Assembly (NCBI GenBank): GCA_017542125.1
Contig: JAFXXU010000029.1
Coordinates: 1-49,394, forward strand
Source of the DNA: Ruminococcus sp.
GTDB taxonomy: Bacteria > Bacillota > Clostridia > Oscillospirales > Ruminococcaceae
Reading direction: 5' to 3'
Length of the DNA: 49,394 nucleotides
In this document: piece after piece, positions 1 through 8,217 of the stretch
Layout of the letters: each line of letters opens with the position of its first letter
Numbering within the stretch: position 1 is the stretch's first letter
Made by a program: the position numbers and the translations under genes
Notes under the pieces: model-generated
The model's input: only the letters and a program-made list of their open reading frames with translations
Database searches by the model: none
What the model was told of the DNA's origin: nothing

Positions 1-141
1 TTGTACATCATCCGCTTGCATATTTTCCGTCATATTACCCAAATTCTCCTTGCCTTGCGCCAGCAAGGCGGCGTCGAATTTAGGCAATCTGACGAAAAAT
101 CTGACTGCGCGTCTGACGCACAATGGTTGTGCGGTGTTGCC
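1..141 (+). repeat. Mobile repeat copy 1, left end cut off by the window
   Basis: Right-hand three quarters of an interspersed element found in four copies here. The internal blocks (CCGTCATATTACCC, GTCGAATTTAGGCAATCTGA) and the right terminus GTGCGGTGTTGCC match the complete copies at 1457-1647 and 17601-17791. The base after the terminus begins CTAA, the likely right target duplication; the left one is outside the window. It is the most diverged of the four copies internally. An ORF call across it is spurious. Confidence 0.8.
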
Positions 142-193
142 CTAATCTTTTTACTTTGCCTGCTCTTTTGCAAGCATTTACAATTCATACAAT

Positions 194-222
194 ATTATAT
201 CATCCTTTGATAACAATGTCAA
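194..222 (-). promoter_or_regulatory. Leftward sigma-A promoter
   Basis: On the minus strand TTGACA (217-222) is followed by a 17-bp spacer and TATAAT (194-199). It points out of the left edge, through repeat copy 1, so it would drive a gene beyond the window. The rest of 142-241 is AT-rich with no other feature. Confidence 0.65.
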
Positions 223-241
223 CGGTTTTTTTCACCTGATA

Positions 242-1285
242 TCACTGTTGTTCCCAGAAAACCGCGTTCTGATTTTTCAATTCCGAGATCGCTTCCTCGG
301 CAGTCATCTCACCCTTAAGCACTCCGAAAATGTAAGACGACAGATGCTCCAGCAGCTTGGGCAGATATTGTGAGATATGATCGTCTGTCTGATATCTCCT
401 TGATCTACGGAGCTCATAGTCTATCACCACAGAAAGGGTAATACAGCCGCTGCCCTTCTCATCAATAAACATCCTCGGAGTGAAGGACGTGCAGAGCCCC
501 TTCGTTTCTCCCGCGGTGACGGGCTGCTCCGTAAAGGTGTGGGCGTTGATGTAATTGAGCAGGATGTAAAGCTCCCCCTTATGTTCGCTTTTCCTGTAAA
601 TATCGGCACAGACAGAATTATAGCTGATCCTGACCTCGGAGGTGCAATCGTAAAAATGGGCCTGCCCCCGTATGAATTCTCCGGGAACGGTATCGCTCAT
701 GATCACGTAATCCACACGCGGAAGGCCGTTTTCGGAACTCATTTTACAGGCTATATGCTGCCGGTGAAGACAATTGAAGATCGACTCCGCAACATTTTTC
801 TTATCATTTACTGCATCAATTAAGGCGTCTTTGTAGACCTGTACGGGGTATTCATTGACAGGTATCCCGAGCGCAGAGCCGTTATAATACTGCTCAGTTT
901 CACGGAATCCAGCTTTCCGGATATCCTCTTCCGATGCAAACCGCAGACCCCGGCTTTTCAATAACTCGGATGTGGTCTCATAGCATTTAAACAGCCCATT
1001 TACCGTTATTTTCGGATAATACTTTTTCTTCTCGCCGTTTTCAATGTCGGACAGCGTTATCAGCACACTTTCGTCCTTGGAGCTGGGCAGAGCTCCCTCG
1101 GAGAATTGAGCATAGCAGACATCGCCCGCTATCAGCTCTACGCTTTCGATAAGGCAGAGGTTTTCTCTTTTGCGGTCACTGTACCACATATACCTTATCT
1201 CCGACCCCTGAAGGAGCTTATAAAGCTCCCAGATCGTGTCGCTGTAAATGTTTTTGGGTCTGCATATCATATCGTTTGTTATCAT
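242..1285 (-). CDS. Protein of unknown function, last gene of the leftward operon
   Basis: A 347-residue protein with no family I recognise, no signal peptide and no membrane segment. The start chosen is the ATG of MITNDM, because AGGGAG lies about 8 bases upstream; an in-frame ATG 7 codons earlier (1306) has no clear ribosome binding site. It is mixed alpha/beta, with several cysteines scattered rather than in CxxC pairs, and ends in an acidic helical stretch around EMTAEEAISEL. It lies about 30 bp after the original stop of the sigma-like gene (1317), so both were probably translated from one message. The mobile repeat now separates it from most of that gene. The context suggests a partner of the LRR/ClpP/AAA+ proteins upstream, but its role cannot be read from sequence. 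Confidence 0.75.
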   Translation of the reverse strand: MITNDMICRPKNIYSDTIWELYKLLQGSEIRYMWYSDRKRENLCLIESVELIAGDVCYAQFSEGALPSSKDESVLITLSDIENGEKKKYYPKITVNGLFKCYETTSELLKSRGLRFASEEDIRKAGFRETEQYYNGSALGIPVNEYPVQVYKDALIDAVNDKKNVAESIFNCLHRQHIACKMSSENGLPRVDYVIMSDTVPGEFIRGQAHFYDCTSEVRISYNSVCADIYRKSEHKGELYILLNYINAHTFTEQPVTAGETKGLCTSFTPRMFIDEKGSGCITLSVVIDYELRRSRRYQTDDHISQYLPKLLEHLSSYIFGVLKGEMTAEEAISELKNQNAVFWEQQ

Positions 1286-1316
1286 AAGCTCACTCTCCCT
1301 TCGCATTTTCGGTTTT

Positions 1317-1452
1317 TCATTTAAACAGATCCTTCAGATCCTCGGGCAGGGGAGCCGTCAGCAGATCGAGGGTCGCCTGCTCATCCTCTGTCAGCTGGCC
1401 GGCCTCGGCTCTTGCCCTGAACGCGGACAGCTTAACATCGGCGATGAAGGCA
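1317..1452 (-). pseudogene. Detached C-terminal end of the sigma-like gene
   Basis: On the minus strand this stretch is open in one frame, encoding about 44 residues that start NAFIADVKLSAF and end EDLKDLFK then TGA. It has no start codon or ribosome binding site. Deleting repeat copy 2 and one copy of its TTAA duplication joins it in frame to the gene at 1652-2621 (GAG CTT AAT GCC). It is therefore the original C-terminus, cut off by the insertion. Confidence 0.8.
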
Positions 1453-1456
1453 TTAA

Positions 1457-1647
1457 GGCAACACCGCACAACCCGCGGCTGACGCCTCTGCACGCCATCT
1501 GCCGTGTCAAGCCTGCTTGACGACCGGCTTATCCGTCATATTACCCAAATTCTCCTTGCCGGGCGCAAGCCCGCCTGCGTCGAATTTAGGCAATCTGACG
1601 AAAACCTGGACTTCGCATCTGACGCACAGGGGTCGTGCGGTGTTGCC
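1457..1647 (+). mobile_element. Mobile repeat copy 2 (191 bp, MITE-like), inserted in a gene
   Basis: A complete copy with terminal inverted repeats GGCAACACCGCAC at the left and GTGCGGTGTTGCC at the right. It is flanked on both sides by TTAA (1453-1456 and 1648-1651), a 4-bp target duplication. It has no coding capacity for a transposase. It interrupts the 3' end of the sigma-like gene on the minus strand, supplies that gene's new last residues and its stop codon at 1536, and may have been mobilised by an element elsewhere in the genome. Confidence 0.85.
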
Positions 1648-2621
1648 TTAAGCTCGGCCAGCGAGCTGTCGTCATCCTGACAATCGAGCACCGCCTCGAT
1701 CTTCTGCGCTCTGTTGGGGTGGCGCAGCTTGCGCAGGGCTTTCCCTTCGTGCTCTCTTACCATCGGCAGGGGAATGTGCAGCTCGAGAGCGGTCATCTCG
1801 TGAGTTCTTCTCACGCCGTCGGTGAGGCCATAGAGCTTTTCGAGCACCTGGCGCTCGGTACTTGAGAGGGTGGCAAGCGCCCCGTCCACAGCGGGCTTTA
1901 TCGCTTCATATCTGCGGTAAAGATCAAGGCGTATGTCTCCGAAGATCATATTGACGAGCAGAACATAGCCTATCCTTTCCTCGGGCATTATGGAACAATC
2001 CCCCATGAGCATCTCAAAAATGCGGTTAATGTCATCCTCGTCGAACTCCCCGAGAGTGACCGCTTTCTCATCGAAGCTGTCCTCCGAGATATCAACGCAG
2101 ACCATTTCCTCGCAGGCGCGGTTGAGGACGTATGCGCGGACGAATTCGTACTTCTCGTTGTCCAGTATCACCTCGGGAGCATCCAGCTTTGATACGATCG
2201 CAACACGGCTTCCGCGGACAAAAGCATCGTGAGCATTGAGCTTCCTGCCGAGGCGCTGCTCGGCAAGCCTGATAAGAGCCTTCTTCCTGATCTTCTTGCT
2301 GTCATACCCGCCGAAGAACAGCTCCCATACTTCCTTGAGCTGTGCAGCATAGCTGTCATCGAAGGACCCTGTAAAGTCCGGCTCGCTGCAAACGTCCCTG
2401 CCGGTATCGGCAAAGTATCTGCCTATCTCTGAGAGGGCATCGCAGTAGAAGGCCGCCTCCTCGGCGACCTCCTGTGCCTTGTCAAAGTCCCAGTTCATCC
2501 TGCACTTGTAAAAGCAGGGGTTGGAGCCGGTCTCCTCCGGCTCTATGTCCCAGCCCTTGATGATGAGAGTGCCTGTGCTGTCAGTGTTGTCAAACATATC
2601 CTTCACAATGTTCCATACCAT
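1536..2621 (-). CDS. Sigma-region-4-like protein, C-terminus replaced by a mobile repeat
   Basis: The present reading frame gives 361 residues, of which about the last 38 are encoded by the inserted repeat. Before the insertion the protein was about 368 residues and ended at 1317. The start has a good site (AAAGGAAG) upstream. The N-terminal half is acidic and unrecognised. Around residues 250-310 a segment resembles sigma-70 region 4 or another helix-turn-helix: LSSTERQVLEKLYGL followed by a helix ending in EHEGKALRKLRHP, the usual ALRKLRHP-type end of region 4. It could be a degenerate sigma-like regulator or a DNA-binding adaptor. It is third or fourth in the LRR-ClpP-AAA+ operon, 55 bp after the ATPase gene. 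Whether the truncated form works is unknown. Confidence 0.65.
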   Translation of the reverse strand: MVWNIVKDMFDNTDSTGTLIIKGWDIEPEETGSNPCFYKCRMNWDFDKAQEVAEEAAFYCDALSEIGRYFADTGRDVCSEPDFTGSFDDSYAAQLKEVWELFFGGYDSKKIRKKALIRLAEQRLGRKLNAHDAFVRGSRVAIVSKLDAPEVILDNEKYEFVRAYVLNRACEEMVCVDISEDSFDEKAVTLGEFDEDDINRIFEMLMGDCSIMPEERIGYVLLVNMIFGDIRLDLYRRYEAIKPAVDGALATLSSTERQVLEKLYGLTDGVRRTHEMTALELHIPLPMVREHEGKALRKLRHPNRAQKIEAVLDCQDDDSSLAELKATPHDPCASDAKSRFSSDCLNSTQAGLRPARRIWVI

Positions 2622-2676
2622 AAAAATACTTCCTTTCTGTCTCAGTCAGCGTGTTTGAGCCGGGGGATCTGCGGTT

Positions 2677-4719
2677 TTACACCGCAAATCCCATTCTTCT
2701 TTCTTCTTTGTCGGTCAGGCCGAGTGATACGGCTTCAAAGTCCTCGGGCAGCAGCAGGCACAGCTCGTCCTTGCCGAGAGCCTTGTCCCCGACGGAGTTC
2801 ACAAGCCTCTCTGACTGCCTGATAACAGCCTGCTCCAGGAACGTCCTGACATAGCGACCGTTGCCGTAGTTTTCATGCCCGGAGGCTTCTCTGAAAATGC
2901 CCAGGCATTTTGCTTCAGCATCCCGGTCGAGGGCGTATTCCCTCTTCCTGATGTGGAGCTTGAGTATGTCGAGGAGCTCGTCGGAGGTGTAGTCAGGGAA
3001 GTTCAGGTGGAAGGCGATACGGCTGCGCAGACCCTCGTTCTGCTCGAGGAACAGCTTCATCTTGTCGGGATAGCCCGCAAAGATAACGATGACCTTGTCG
3101 CGGTAGTTTTCCATGAGCTGGGTGATGGTGTTGATCGCTTCGGCACCGTAGGTCCTGCTGTCCTCCACCAGCGAGTAAGCCTCGTCGATGAACAGCACGC
3201 CGCCCTCGGCTTCTCTGAATTTTTCCTCGACGATCTTAGCCGTCCAGCCTACATAGAGACCCACAAGATCCTGCCTGCCGCATTCCACCAGCTTGCCGGA
3301 CTTGATGACGTCCTCCTCTTTGAGGATCTGTGTAAGGAGGCGGGCGAAGGTGGTCTTGGCGGTGCCGGGGTTGCCGGCGAAGAGCATATTGAGTGACCCG
3401 GCCTCTGTTTTCAGCCCCATCTGCTCCCGCAGGCATTTCATTTTGCCCGCAGCGATGATCCTGTCCAGCGTTGTCTTGGCGTCGGTGAGACCGATCATCT
3501 CTTTGAGCTCCTCGTAGGGCTTGTCCTCGGCCTCGGTGATGACCACCCTGCAGCAGTCCTGCTTTTTGTAGGCCTTGTAGATGTGGTTCTTCAGGCCGTC
3601 GCCGTACCAGTTGTTGTAGGCGTTGTAGATGTCGGTGACGGTGTAGGACTCGTTCTTCGGCAGATACTCAAAGACCTCGTCCATACTGTCGGGCTTGATG
3701 TCGGACTTGTCCGTAAGGTCTGCAAGATAAGCCCTTGCCTGCTCTGATGTGCCGGAGCCCTCGGTGATCTGTATGATGTCGGCCTTTGCAGTGATATTAC
3801 CCACCGCATCGGCGTTCTTGACGGACTTGCCCATGATCTCAACGAAGATGAACAGCGTGTCCTTCTTCATCTCTTCGAGTATCTCGCCTGTGACCTTGGT
3901 GAACTCGTGGAAGTCGCTGGCGAAGCGCCCCATGCCCGTGTCGCTGCAAAGCTCCAGCACGACGATGCCGCCCTCGGAGGCGATCATATGCTGGCGGTAT
4001 CTCTCGTCACGGTAGGCACCCTTCCTGAAATCCCTGAACACCGACATCCTGTTTGAGAGCAGACGGTTGTTGCTCCGGAGCGCCCTGACCAGCAGCTCGT
4101 ACATATCTCTTGCACCGCCCCAGTCGCCTGCGCTGATGAAGTAGTGTACGGGGTGGCCGTAGTAGGACTTGGCGTTCTTTCTGGAGTAGATGCGTGAAAG
4201 CTCGTCCTTGAAGCTCTTGGATGCGAGTATCTTCTCGGCCTGCCGTTTGCATTCGGCGGCGGTGAGCTTCGTCAGGTCGGTGATCTGCTCCGTCCAGTTA
4301 TAGGGCAGGGGATCGAAGATGCCCGCCATACGGTAGTCGATCTTCAGCTTGGTCAGTATCTTTCTGCCGTTGCCGTAATTGGTATCGCCCACATTCCTCT
4401 TGAACTCGTCCACAGTGACCTCGCGGTAGCGGTGGATAACGCAGTCGGGGAAGGTCCTGTTCAGGATGCCGCTGATGACCTTTTCATCAAAGCCCGCGAC
4501 CTTTGCTGCGGCGTAAACGAACAGCGTGCCCTCCTCCCGGGAGGTGATGCTGCAGATTACATCTTCCTTCGTGACAAAGTCATTGTAGAATCTGTCGTTG
4601 AGGCTCTCGAGGGTGCTCTCGGAGTAATTGAGCTCAAAGGAGCTTCTTGTCCTGTGCATCCTGGCAGCCTTGTCAGGGTCAAAGTTTTTCCATCTGAGCT
4701 CGTAAGAATAGTAGATCAT
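2677..4719 (-). CDS. CbbX/SpoVK-type AAA+ ATPase
   Basis: A 680-residue protein. The C-terminal AAA+ module (about 410-660) has Walker A GNPGTAKTT near residue 447, Walker B VLFIDEAYS near 510, and the CbbX-family sequence GLTDAKTTLDRI just before it. A second, degenerate AAA-like region is visible about 170-350: GHPVHYFISAGDWGGA stands where a P-loop would be and GGIVVLELCSD where a Walker B would be, but the catalytic residues are lost. The protein ends in RRMGFAV; an MGF tripeptide resembles the (I/L)GF motif that AAA+ unfoldases use to dock on ClpP. ClpP is the gene immediately upstream, 49 bp away, so an unfoldase-protease pair is plausible. CbbX-type ATPases normally remodel protein complexes, so ClpP partnership remains inference. 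Confidence 0.8.
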   Translation of the reverse strand: MIYYSYELRWKNFDPDKAARMHRTRSSFELNYSESTLESLNDRFYNDFVTKEDVICSITSREEGTLFVYAAAKVAGFDEKVISGILNRTFPDCVIHRYREVTVDEFKRNVGDTNYGNGRKILTKLKIDYRMAGIFDPLPYNWTEQITDLTKLTAAECKRQAEKILASKSFKDELSRIYSRKNAKSYYGHPVHYFISAGDWGGARDMYELLVRALRSNNRLLSNRMSVFRDFRKGAYRDERYRQHMIASEGGIVVLELCSDTGMGRFASDFHEFTKVTGEILEEMKKDTLFIFVEIMGKSVKNADAVGNITAKADIIQITEGSGTSEQARAYLADLTDKSDIKPDSMDEVFEYLPKNESYTVTDIYNAYNNWYGDGLKNHIYKAYKKQDCCRVVITEAEDKPYEELKEMIGLTDAKTTLDRIIAAGKMKCLREQMGLKTEAGSLNMLFAGNPGTAKTTFARLLTQILKEEDVIKSGKLVECGRQDLVGLYVGWTAKIVEEKFREAEGGVLFIDEAYSLVEDSRTYGAEAINTITQLMENYRDKVIVIFAGYPDKMKLFLEQNEGLRSRIAFHLNFPDYTSDELLDILKLHIRKREYALDRDAEAKCLGIFREASGHENYGNGRYVRTFLEQAVIRQSERLVNSVGDKALGKDELCLLLPEDFEAVSLGLTDKEERRMGFAV

Positions 4720-4768
4720 ATTGTTACCTCCGTACTGTTTTTAGTTGTTGTGGGTCTGTGTGATTTGA

Positions 4769-5350
4769 TCAGCGGTTTGTGACCACCTTGTCGATAAGCC
4801 CGTATCCCAGAGCCGAAGAGGCGGTGAGCCAGGTGTCGCGCTCGCAGTGTATGGAGATCGTCTCCAGGGACCTGCCGCAGTTTTCGGCCAGGATGCTGTA
4901 GAGCCTTTCCCGTATACTGAGGATATGCTCGGCAGCGATCTGCACATCGCTGGCCTGACCGTTTGCCGTACCGAGGGGCTGGTGTATCATGATCTCGGAA
5001 TTCGGCAGGGCAAAGCGTTTGCCCTTTGTGCCCCCCGCCAGCAAAAAGGCGCCCATGCTGGCCGCAACGCCGACACAGACAGTCGATACATCGCACTTGA
5101 TGTATCTCATGGTGTCGTAGATAGCCATACCTGCCGAAACGGAGCCGCCCTGGCTGTTGATGTAGATGCAGATGTCCTTGTCGGGCGCCTGCGCCTCGAG
5201 AAAGAGGAGCTGTGCCACCACGGAGCTTGCTGCTGCATCGTTGATCTCGCCTGAGATAAAGATCACCCTGTCTTTGAGCAGGCGGGAGTAGATGTCATAG
5301 GCGCGCTCGCCTCTTGAGGTGGTTTCAATAACTGTGGGGATAAGATTCAT
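4769..5350 (-). CDS. clpP: ATP-dependent Clp protease proteolytic subunit
   Basis: A 193-residue serine peptidase of normal ClpP length. The triad is visible as Ser98 (VAASMGA), His123 (MIHQP) and Asp172 (RDTWL), and the oxyanion GGS loop sits at residues 68-70. ClpP forms a cytosolic tetradecameric chamber fed by a AAA+ unfoldase. Here it lies between an LRR protein (19 bp) and a CbbX-type ATPase (49 bp), not next to clpX or tig. It is therefore probably an accessory paralogue dedicated to this operon and not the housekeeping enzyme. The start has a GGAAGTATCAC-type site upstream. Confidence 0.93.
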   Translation of the reverse strand: MNLIPTVIETTSRGERAYDIYSRLLKDRVIFISGEINDAAASSVVAQLLFLEAQAPDKDICIYINSQGGSVSAGMAIYDTMRYIKCDVSTVCVGVAASMGAFLLAGGTKGKRFALPNSEIMIHQPLGTANGQASDVQIAAEHILSIRERLYSILAENCGRSLETISIHCERDTWLTASSALGYGLIDKVVTNR

Positions 5351-5369
5351 AGTGATACTTCCTTTCTTT

Positions 5370-6458
5370 TTAGTTATAGTAAATTGCGATCATGGGCTCG
5401 CCGATATCGCTGACGGCTCCGGGGAAGACGGATTTTGCGTTTTGGGGATAGCACAGTATCCGGTCAGGCTCAGCGTTTACAAGAGCCTTATCGACTATGG
5501 CTGTGATGCCGTCGGGAACGGCGATCTCCTTGTCCCTCCCGTTGTATTCCAGCAGCACCGTCCCGAGGATCACAAATCCGTCCCTGCGGTCTCTGTACCA
5601 TTTGGTCTGATAAAGGTCGGAGGCTTCAAGAAGGGTGAAATTGTCGGGGACGTTGATGACCGAGAGGTTAGTGCAGTCATCGAAGGCGCCAAGCTCGATA
5701 TCGCAGACGCTCTCGGGGATAGTCAGCTCCTCCAGCTTGGAGCAGCCCTTGAAGGCGTCTGCCGCTATCGTTTCCACCCCGTCGGGGATGACGAAATCGG
5801 TGGTCACAGTATCGTCGAAGCATTCCAGCCTGTTGTTGGAAATGACCGCGCAAACGCCGCCCTTATGCAGCATCTCATAGAGCCTGGCCTTCTTGGCGAG
5901 AGACTCTTTCAGCAGCTCGCAGCCGGAGAAGCACTCGTCGAACAACGCTTCGATATTTCTGGCCGGAGTCAGCTCTCTCAGGCTCGTGCAGCCGTTGAAC
6001 GCTCGGCTGCCAATCAGCTTGACGCTGTCGGGCAGGTCAACGGTCTCAAGGGAGGTGCAGCCGTTAAAAGCATCAATGCCCACCTTCTCGCAGCCGTTGA
6101 AGACCTTGACATATGTGAGTGAGGTGCATCCTCTGAAGGCTTCCTCGCCTATGGACTCGACCCCCGGGATGAGGACAGTCTCAAGGCTCGTGCAGCCCAT
6201 GAACGCCCTGGGAGGTATCTCCCCGAGGCTTTCGGGGAAGCTCACCGATCTGAGGGAGGTGCAGCCCATAAAGGCCTCGGCATCCAGACACCTGACCCCC
6301 TCGGGGATAGTGACCTTCTCGATGCACTTGTTGCCCTTGAAGGCGCCGACCCCGATCCTTACGGTGCCCCTGGGGATGACAACGCCGGTGTCCTTGCTCT
6401 CGTAAGAGCTGTAGACCGGGTCTGTGTTGATGATGTTGTCTGTCTTAGTCATAGTCAT
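5370..6458 (-). CDS. BspA-type leucine-rich repeat protein
   Basis: A 362-residue protein made mostly of LRR_5 (BspA/TpLRR) repeats of about 23 residues, each with an AFxGCTSLxxVxIP core. At least six are evident between residues 25 and 170 and more about 220-270. There is no signal peptide, sortase motif or membrane segment, so unlike many BspA proteins it should stay in the cytoplasm and act as a binding scaffold. It is first in the leftward operon, driven by the promoter at 6650-6678 after a leader of about 190 nt. As a repeat scaffold encoded with a protease and an ATPase it could recognise substrates, but that is inference. Confidence 0.85.
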   Translation of the reverse strand: MTMTKTDNIINTDPVYSSYESKDTGVVIPRGTVRIGVGAFKGNKCIEKVTIPEGVRCLDAEAFMGCTSLRSVSFPESLGEIPPRAFMGCTSLETVLIPGVESIGEEAFRGCTSLTYVKVFNGCEKVGIDAFNGCTSLETVDLPDSVKLIGSRAFNGCTSLRELTPARNIEALFDECFSGCELLKESLAKKARLYEMLHKGGVCAVISNNRLECFDDTVTTDFVIPDGVETIAADAFKGCSKLEELTIPESVCDIELGAFDDCTNLSVINVPDNFTLLEASDLYQTKWYRDRRDGFVILGTVLLEYNGRDKEIAVPDGITAIVDKALVNAEPDRILCYPQNAKSVFPGAVSDIGEPMIAIYYN

Positions 6459-6649
6459 CTCTCCTTTATAATGTCTCAGTACCGAAAACGTATGATCTAT
6501 CTTTTAAGGCCCCTTTCATGCCTTGAAAGCACTTTTGCAAACAGGTATAATTACCCCAGCCCGGCCGGGGCCGGAGCAGAGTATAATTTATTTTATATGG
6601 AATATTTATTTTATTTTATATAATGTGTTTTTTATATAGTGTATTTGGA

Positions 6650-6678
6650 ATTATACCATACATTAAATCTTTTGTCAA
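6650..6678 (-). promoter_or_regulatory. Promoter of the LRR-ClpP-AAA+ operon
   Basis: Minus strand: TTGACA (6673-6678), 17-bp spacer, TATAAT (6650-6655), a consensus sigma-A promoter. The leader to the first gene is about 190 nt and contains a GC-rich self-complementary block near 6555-6575. Within 6459-7042 the other items are a possible small RNA (6830-6882) and the rightward promoter at 6966. Confidence 0.75.
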
Positions 6679-6829
6679 CAGTTTTTTATACGCGCAGGAA
6701 ATATCGTGAAACTTCCACAAATATCATCCCGCTTCGTTGTGCAGTTTGCAGCGGGGATGGCTCTATCGTGCATATATATATAAATAGTATAAAGCAAACT
6801 CATACCCAGCAAGGGAAGCCGCAATACGG

Positions 6830-6882
6830 GCAAAAAGAAAAAGAGCATTTGAACAGATCAAATGCTCTTGAACAGAACCCTT
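6830..6882 (-). ncRNA. Possible short minus-strand RNA
   Basis: On the minus strand TTTACA (6912-6917), a 17-bp spacer and TATATT (6889-6894) form a fair promoter. About 15 bases further on comes a perfect 12-bp hairpin (arms 6841-6852 and 6858-6869, 5-base loop) followed on that strand by a U-rich run (6830-6840). A transcript would be only about 50 nt and consist largely of the terminator. No leftward gene lies upstream to need this terminator, which is why an RNA is considered. It may simply insulate against antisense transcription. Confidence 0.3.
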
Positions 6883-6965
6883 AACAATAATATACCACAC
6901 AAAAACCCGTTTGTAAACAGTTACTGCGGCTTTTTTGTGATTTCGTACAAATATACAAAAATGAC

Positions 6966-6994
6966 TTGATTTTATATGCAGAATGCGGTATAAT
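6966..6994 (+). promoter_or_regulatory. Promoter of the HTH regulator gene
   Basis: TTGATT (6966-6971), 17-bp spacer, TATAAT (6989-6994), about 50 bases before the start codon at 7043. Confidence 0.7.
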
Positions 6995-7042
6995 ATATTT
7001 GAAATTTATATGCAATTATCTTGCGGAAAAGAGGAATGCAGA

Positions 7043-7891
7043 ATGGATAAGGAAAACGCCGGCAAAAGTATGCTGGATATAGAATACGTTCCGAGATATC
7101 AGAAGGACCTTGGTGAGGCACTGCTCTTTGCCAAGGGCAAGCGGTCAATGGCTGAGTTCGCCAAGCTCTGCGGGATGAACCCTATCACCTGTTCACGGAT
7201 AGTCAAGGGCGACATACGAAAGCCGTTAAGCCAGGCTGAGATCAGAACGATCGCCGAGAAATCCGATGAGCCTACCGAGGATATATTTGAATATCTTATG
7301 CGCGCAAACGGTATGGTGCCGAAGGACGATAACACTCCCAGACGGCAGGAGTCTGAAAAGCGCTCTTTGGAAAACAGGCAGCGCCGCGACAATATGCAGA
7401 GCATAATCATGCGTCGTCTGTTTGAGGGCGGCAAGACGATCTCGCCGGTGTTCAACACACCGCTGGAGGAGAGCGATCCAATATTACGGAAAAGCCGGTT
7501 CTTCTTCTCAAGGAATGTGAATTTTGCGCTGAGCATTCCCGGCAGCGATCCCGAATACTGGAATTTCAGGATCAACGTGTTTACCGGCGCAGAATATGCG
7601 AACGATCCCGAAAAGTACAAAGACGAGATCAGTTTTGAAGTCAGGAACCTGTTCAGCTGGAGCAGCGATCTCTTCCTGCGTGATATCTGGGAGCCCGAGG
7701 CCTTTGAGAATACAAGGTTCTCCTTTGTGTTCGTCAACAAGGATCTGTTCAACGGGTTATCACAAATGCTGGAGGGGATAAAGTTCAACAACTCCTTCTC
7801 CCTCATCCTGCTTGACTTGGATACCCAGACTGTCGCGGAGGAAAAGCTCCTCCCCCGGCTCGACGGGAAAGAAGAAACAAGCCTGTTCTGA
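7043..7891 (+). CDS. XRE-like helix-turn-helix protein with unknown C-terminal domain
   Basis: A 282-residue protein. The start MDKENAG is chosen because AGAGGAA lies at correct spacing and the frame upstream overlaps the promoter. Residues about 20-75 look like a helix-turn-helix of the lambda-repressor class (MAEFAKLCGMNPITCSRIVKG, then a second helix pair). A charged linker (about 85-125) leads to a C-terminal domain, residues 140-280, that I cannot assign. Its isolated position, with its own promoter and a strong terminator, fits a single-gene regulator or a sensor with a DNA-binding head. No target can be named. Confidence 0.75.
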   Translation: MDKENAGKSMLDIEYVPRYQKDLGEALLFAKGKRSMAEFAKLCGMNPITCSRIVKGDIRKPLSQAEIRTIAEKSDEPTEDIFEYLMRANGMVPKDDNTPRRQESEKRSLENRQRRDNMQSIIMRRLFEGGKTISPVFNTPLEESDPILRKSRFFFSRNVNFALSIPGSDPEYWNFRINVFTGAEYANDPEKYKDEISFEVRNLFSWSSDLFLRDIWEPEAFENTRFSFVFVNKDLFNGLSQMLEGIKFNNSFSLILLDLDTQTVAEEKLLPRLDGKEETSLF

Positions 7892-7900
7892 TGATAAAGA

Positions 7901-7930
7901 CAGCTGCGGTGTGTGCCGCAGCTGTTTTTT
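7901..7930 (+). terminator. Rho-independent terminator of the HTH gene
   Basis: A 9-bp stem, CAGCTGCGG (7901-7909) with CCGCAGCTG (7916-7924), a 6-base loop, then a run of T. Confidence 0.9.
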
Positions 7931-7936
7931 TCAGGA

Positions 7937-8115
7937 TCAGTTTTTGGTGTCGGCAAAGACGGAGCTCTCGTAGTTTTTCGGCAATGTATCTCAGGGTATA
8001 AGGTCAAGGTCGCCCCATAATCTGACCCTTTCCGGTCTCACATCAATAGGAACGATCTGCGATGTGCCCACCGGAGCAAGTGCTTCAAAGGCATAGCAAG
8101 AATGTTATTATCCAT
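7937..8115 (-). pseudogene. Decayed small gene
   Basis: On the minus strand an ATG at 8113-8115 begins MDNNILA. After a frame change the reading continues as EALAPVGTSQIVPIDV and VRLWGDLDLIP, meets a TGA, and continues as LPKNYESSVFADTKN before the final stop at 7937. The two interruptions in one otherwise protein-like reading suggest a small gene of about 58 codons that has decayed. There is no ribosome binding site, and I do not recognise the product. It fills most of the gap 7892-8217. Confidence 0.35.
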
Positions 8116-8125
8116 ACAATTATTT

Positions 8126-8175
8126 AAGGCAGACACACAAGCCATACCTTGGCGCGTCTGCCTTCTTAGTTTTTT
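8126..8175 (+). terminator. Hairpin with T run before the Rrf2 gene
   Basis: Arms AAGGCAGAC (8126-8134) and GTCTGCCTT (8156-8164) with a 21-base loop, then CTTAGTTTTTT. It could stop rightward transcription, or also act for the leftward Rrf2 gene, whose stop is 54 bp away. Confidence 0.55.
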
Positions 8176-8217
8176 GCTGTTCCATAGGTTTGCCAGGGAT
8201 GCTGTAAGAGCAAGGGA

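Noticed and set aside
2677-4719. AAA+ ATPase as a type VII secretion EccA component or part of the injection system
   Set aside because: The CbbX-like module is shared with EccA, but no ESX-type or tail genes are nearby; the injection genes are over 40 kb away with another promoter.
5319-6122. Plus-strand ORF of 267 codons
   Set aside because: Shadow of the leucine-rich repeat gene; starts inside the clpP ribosome binding region and shows no motif.
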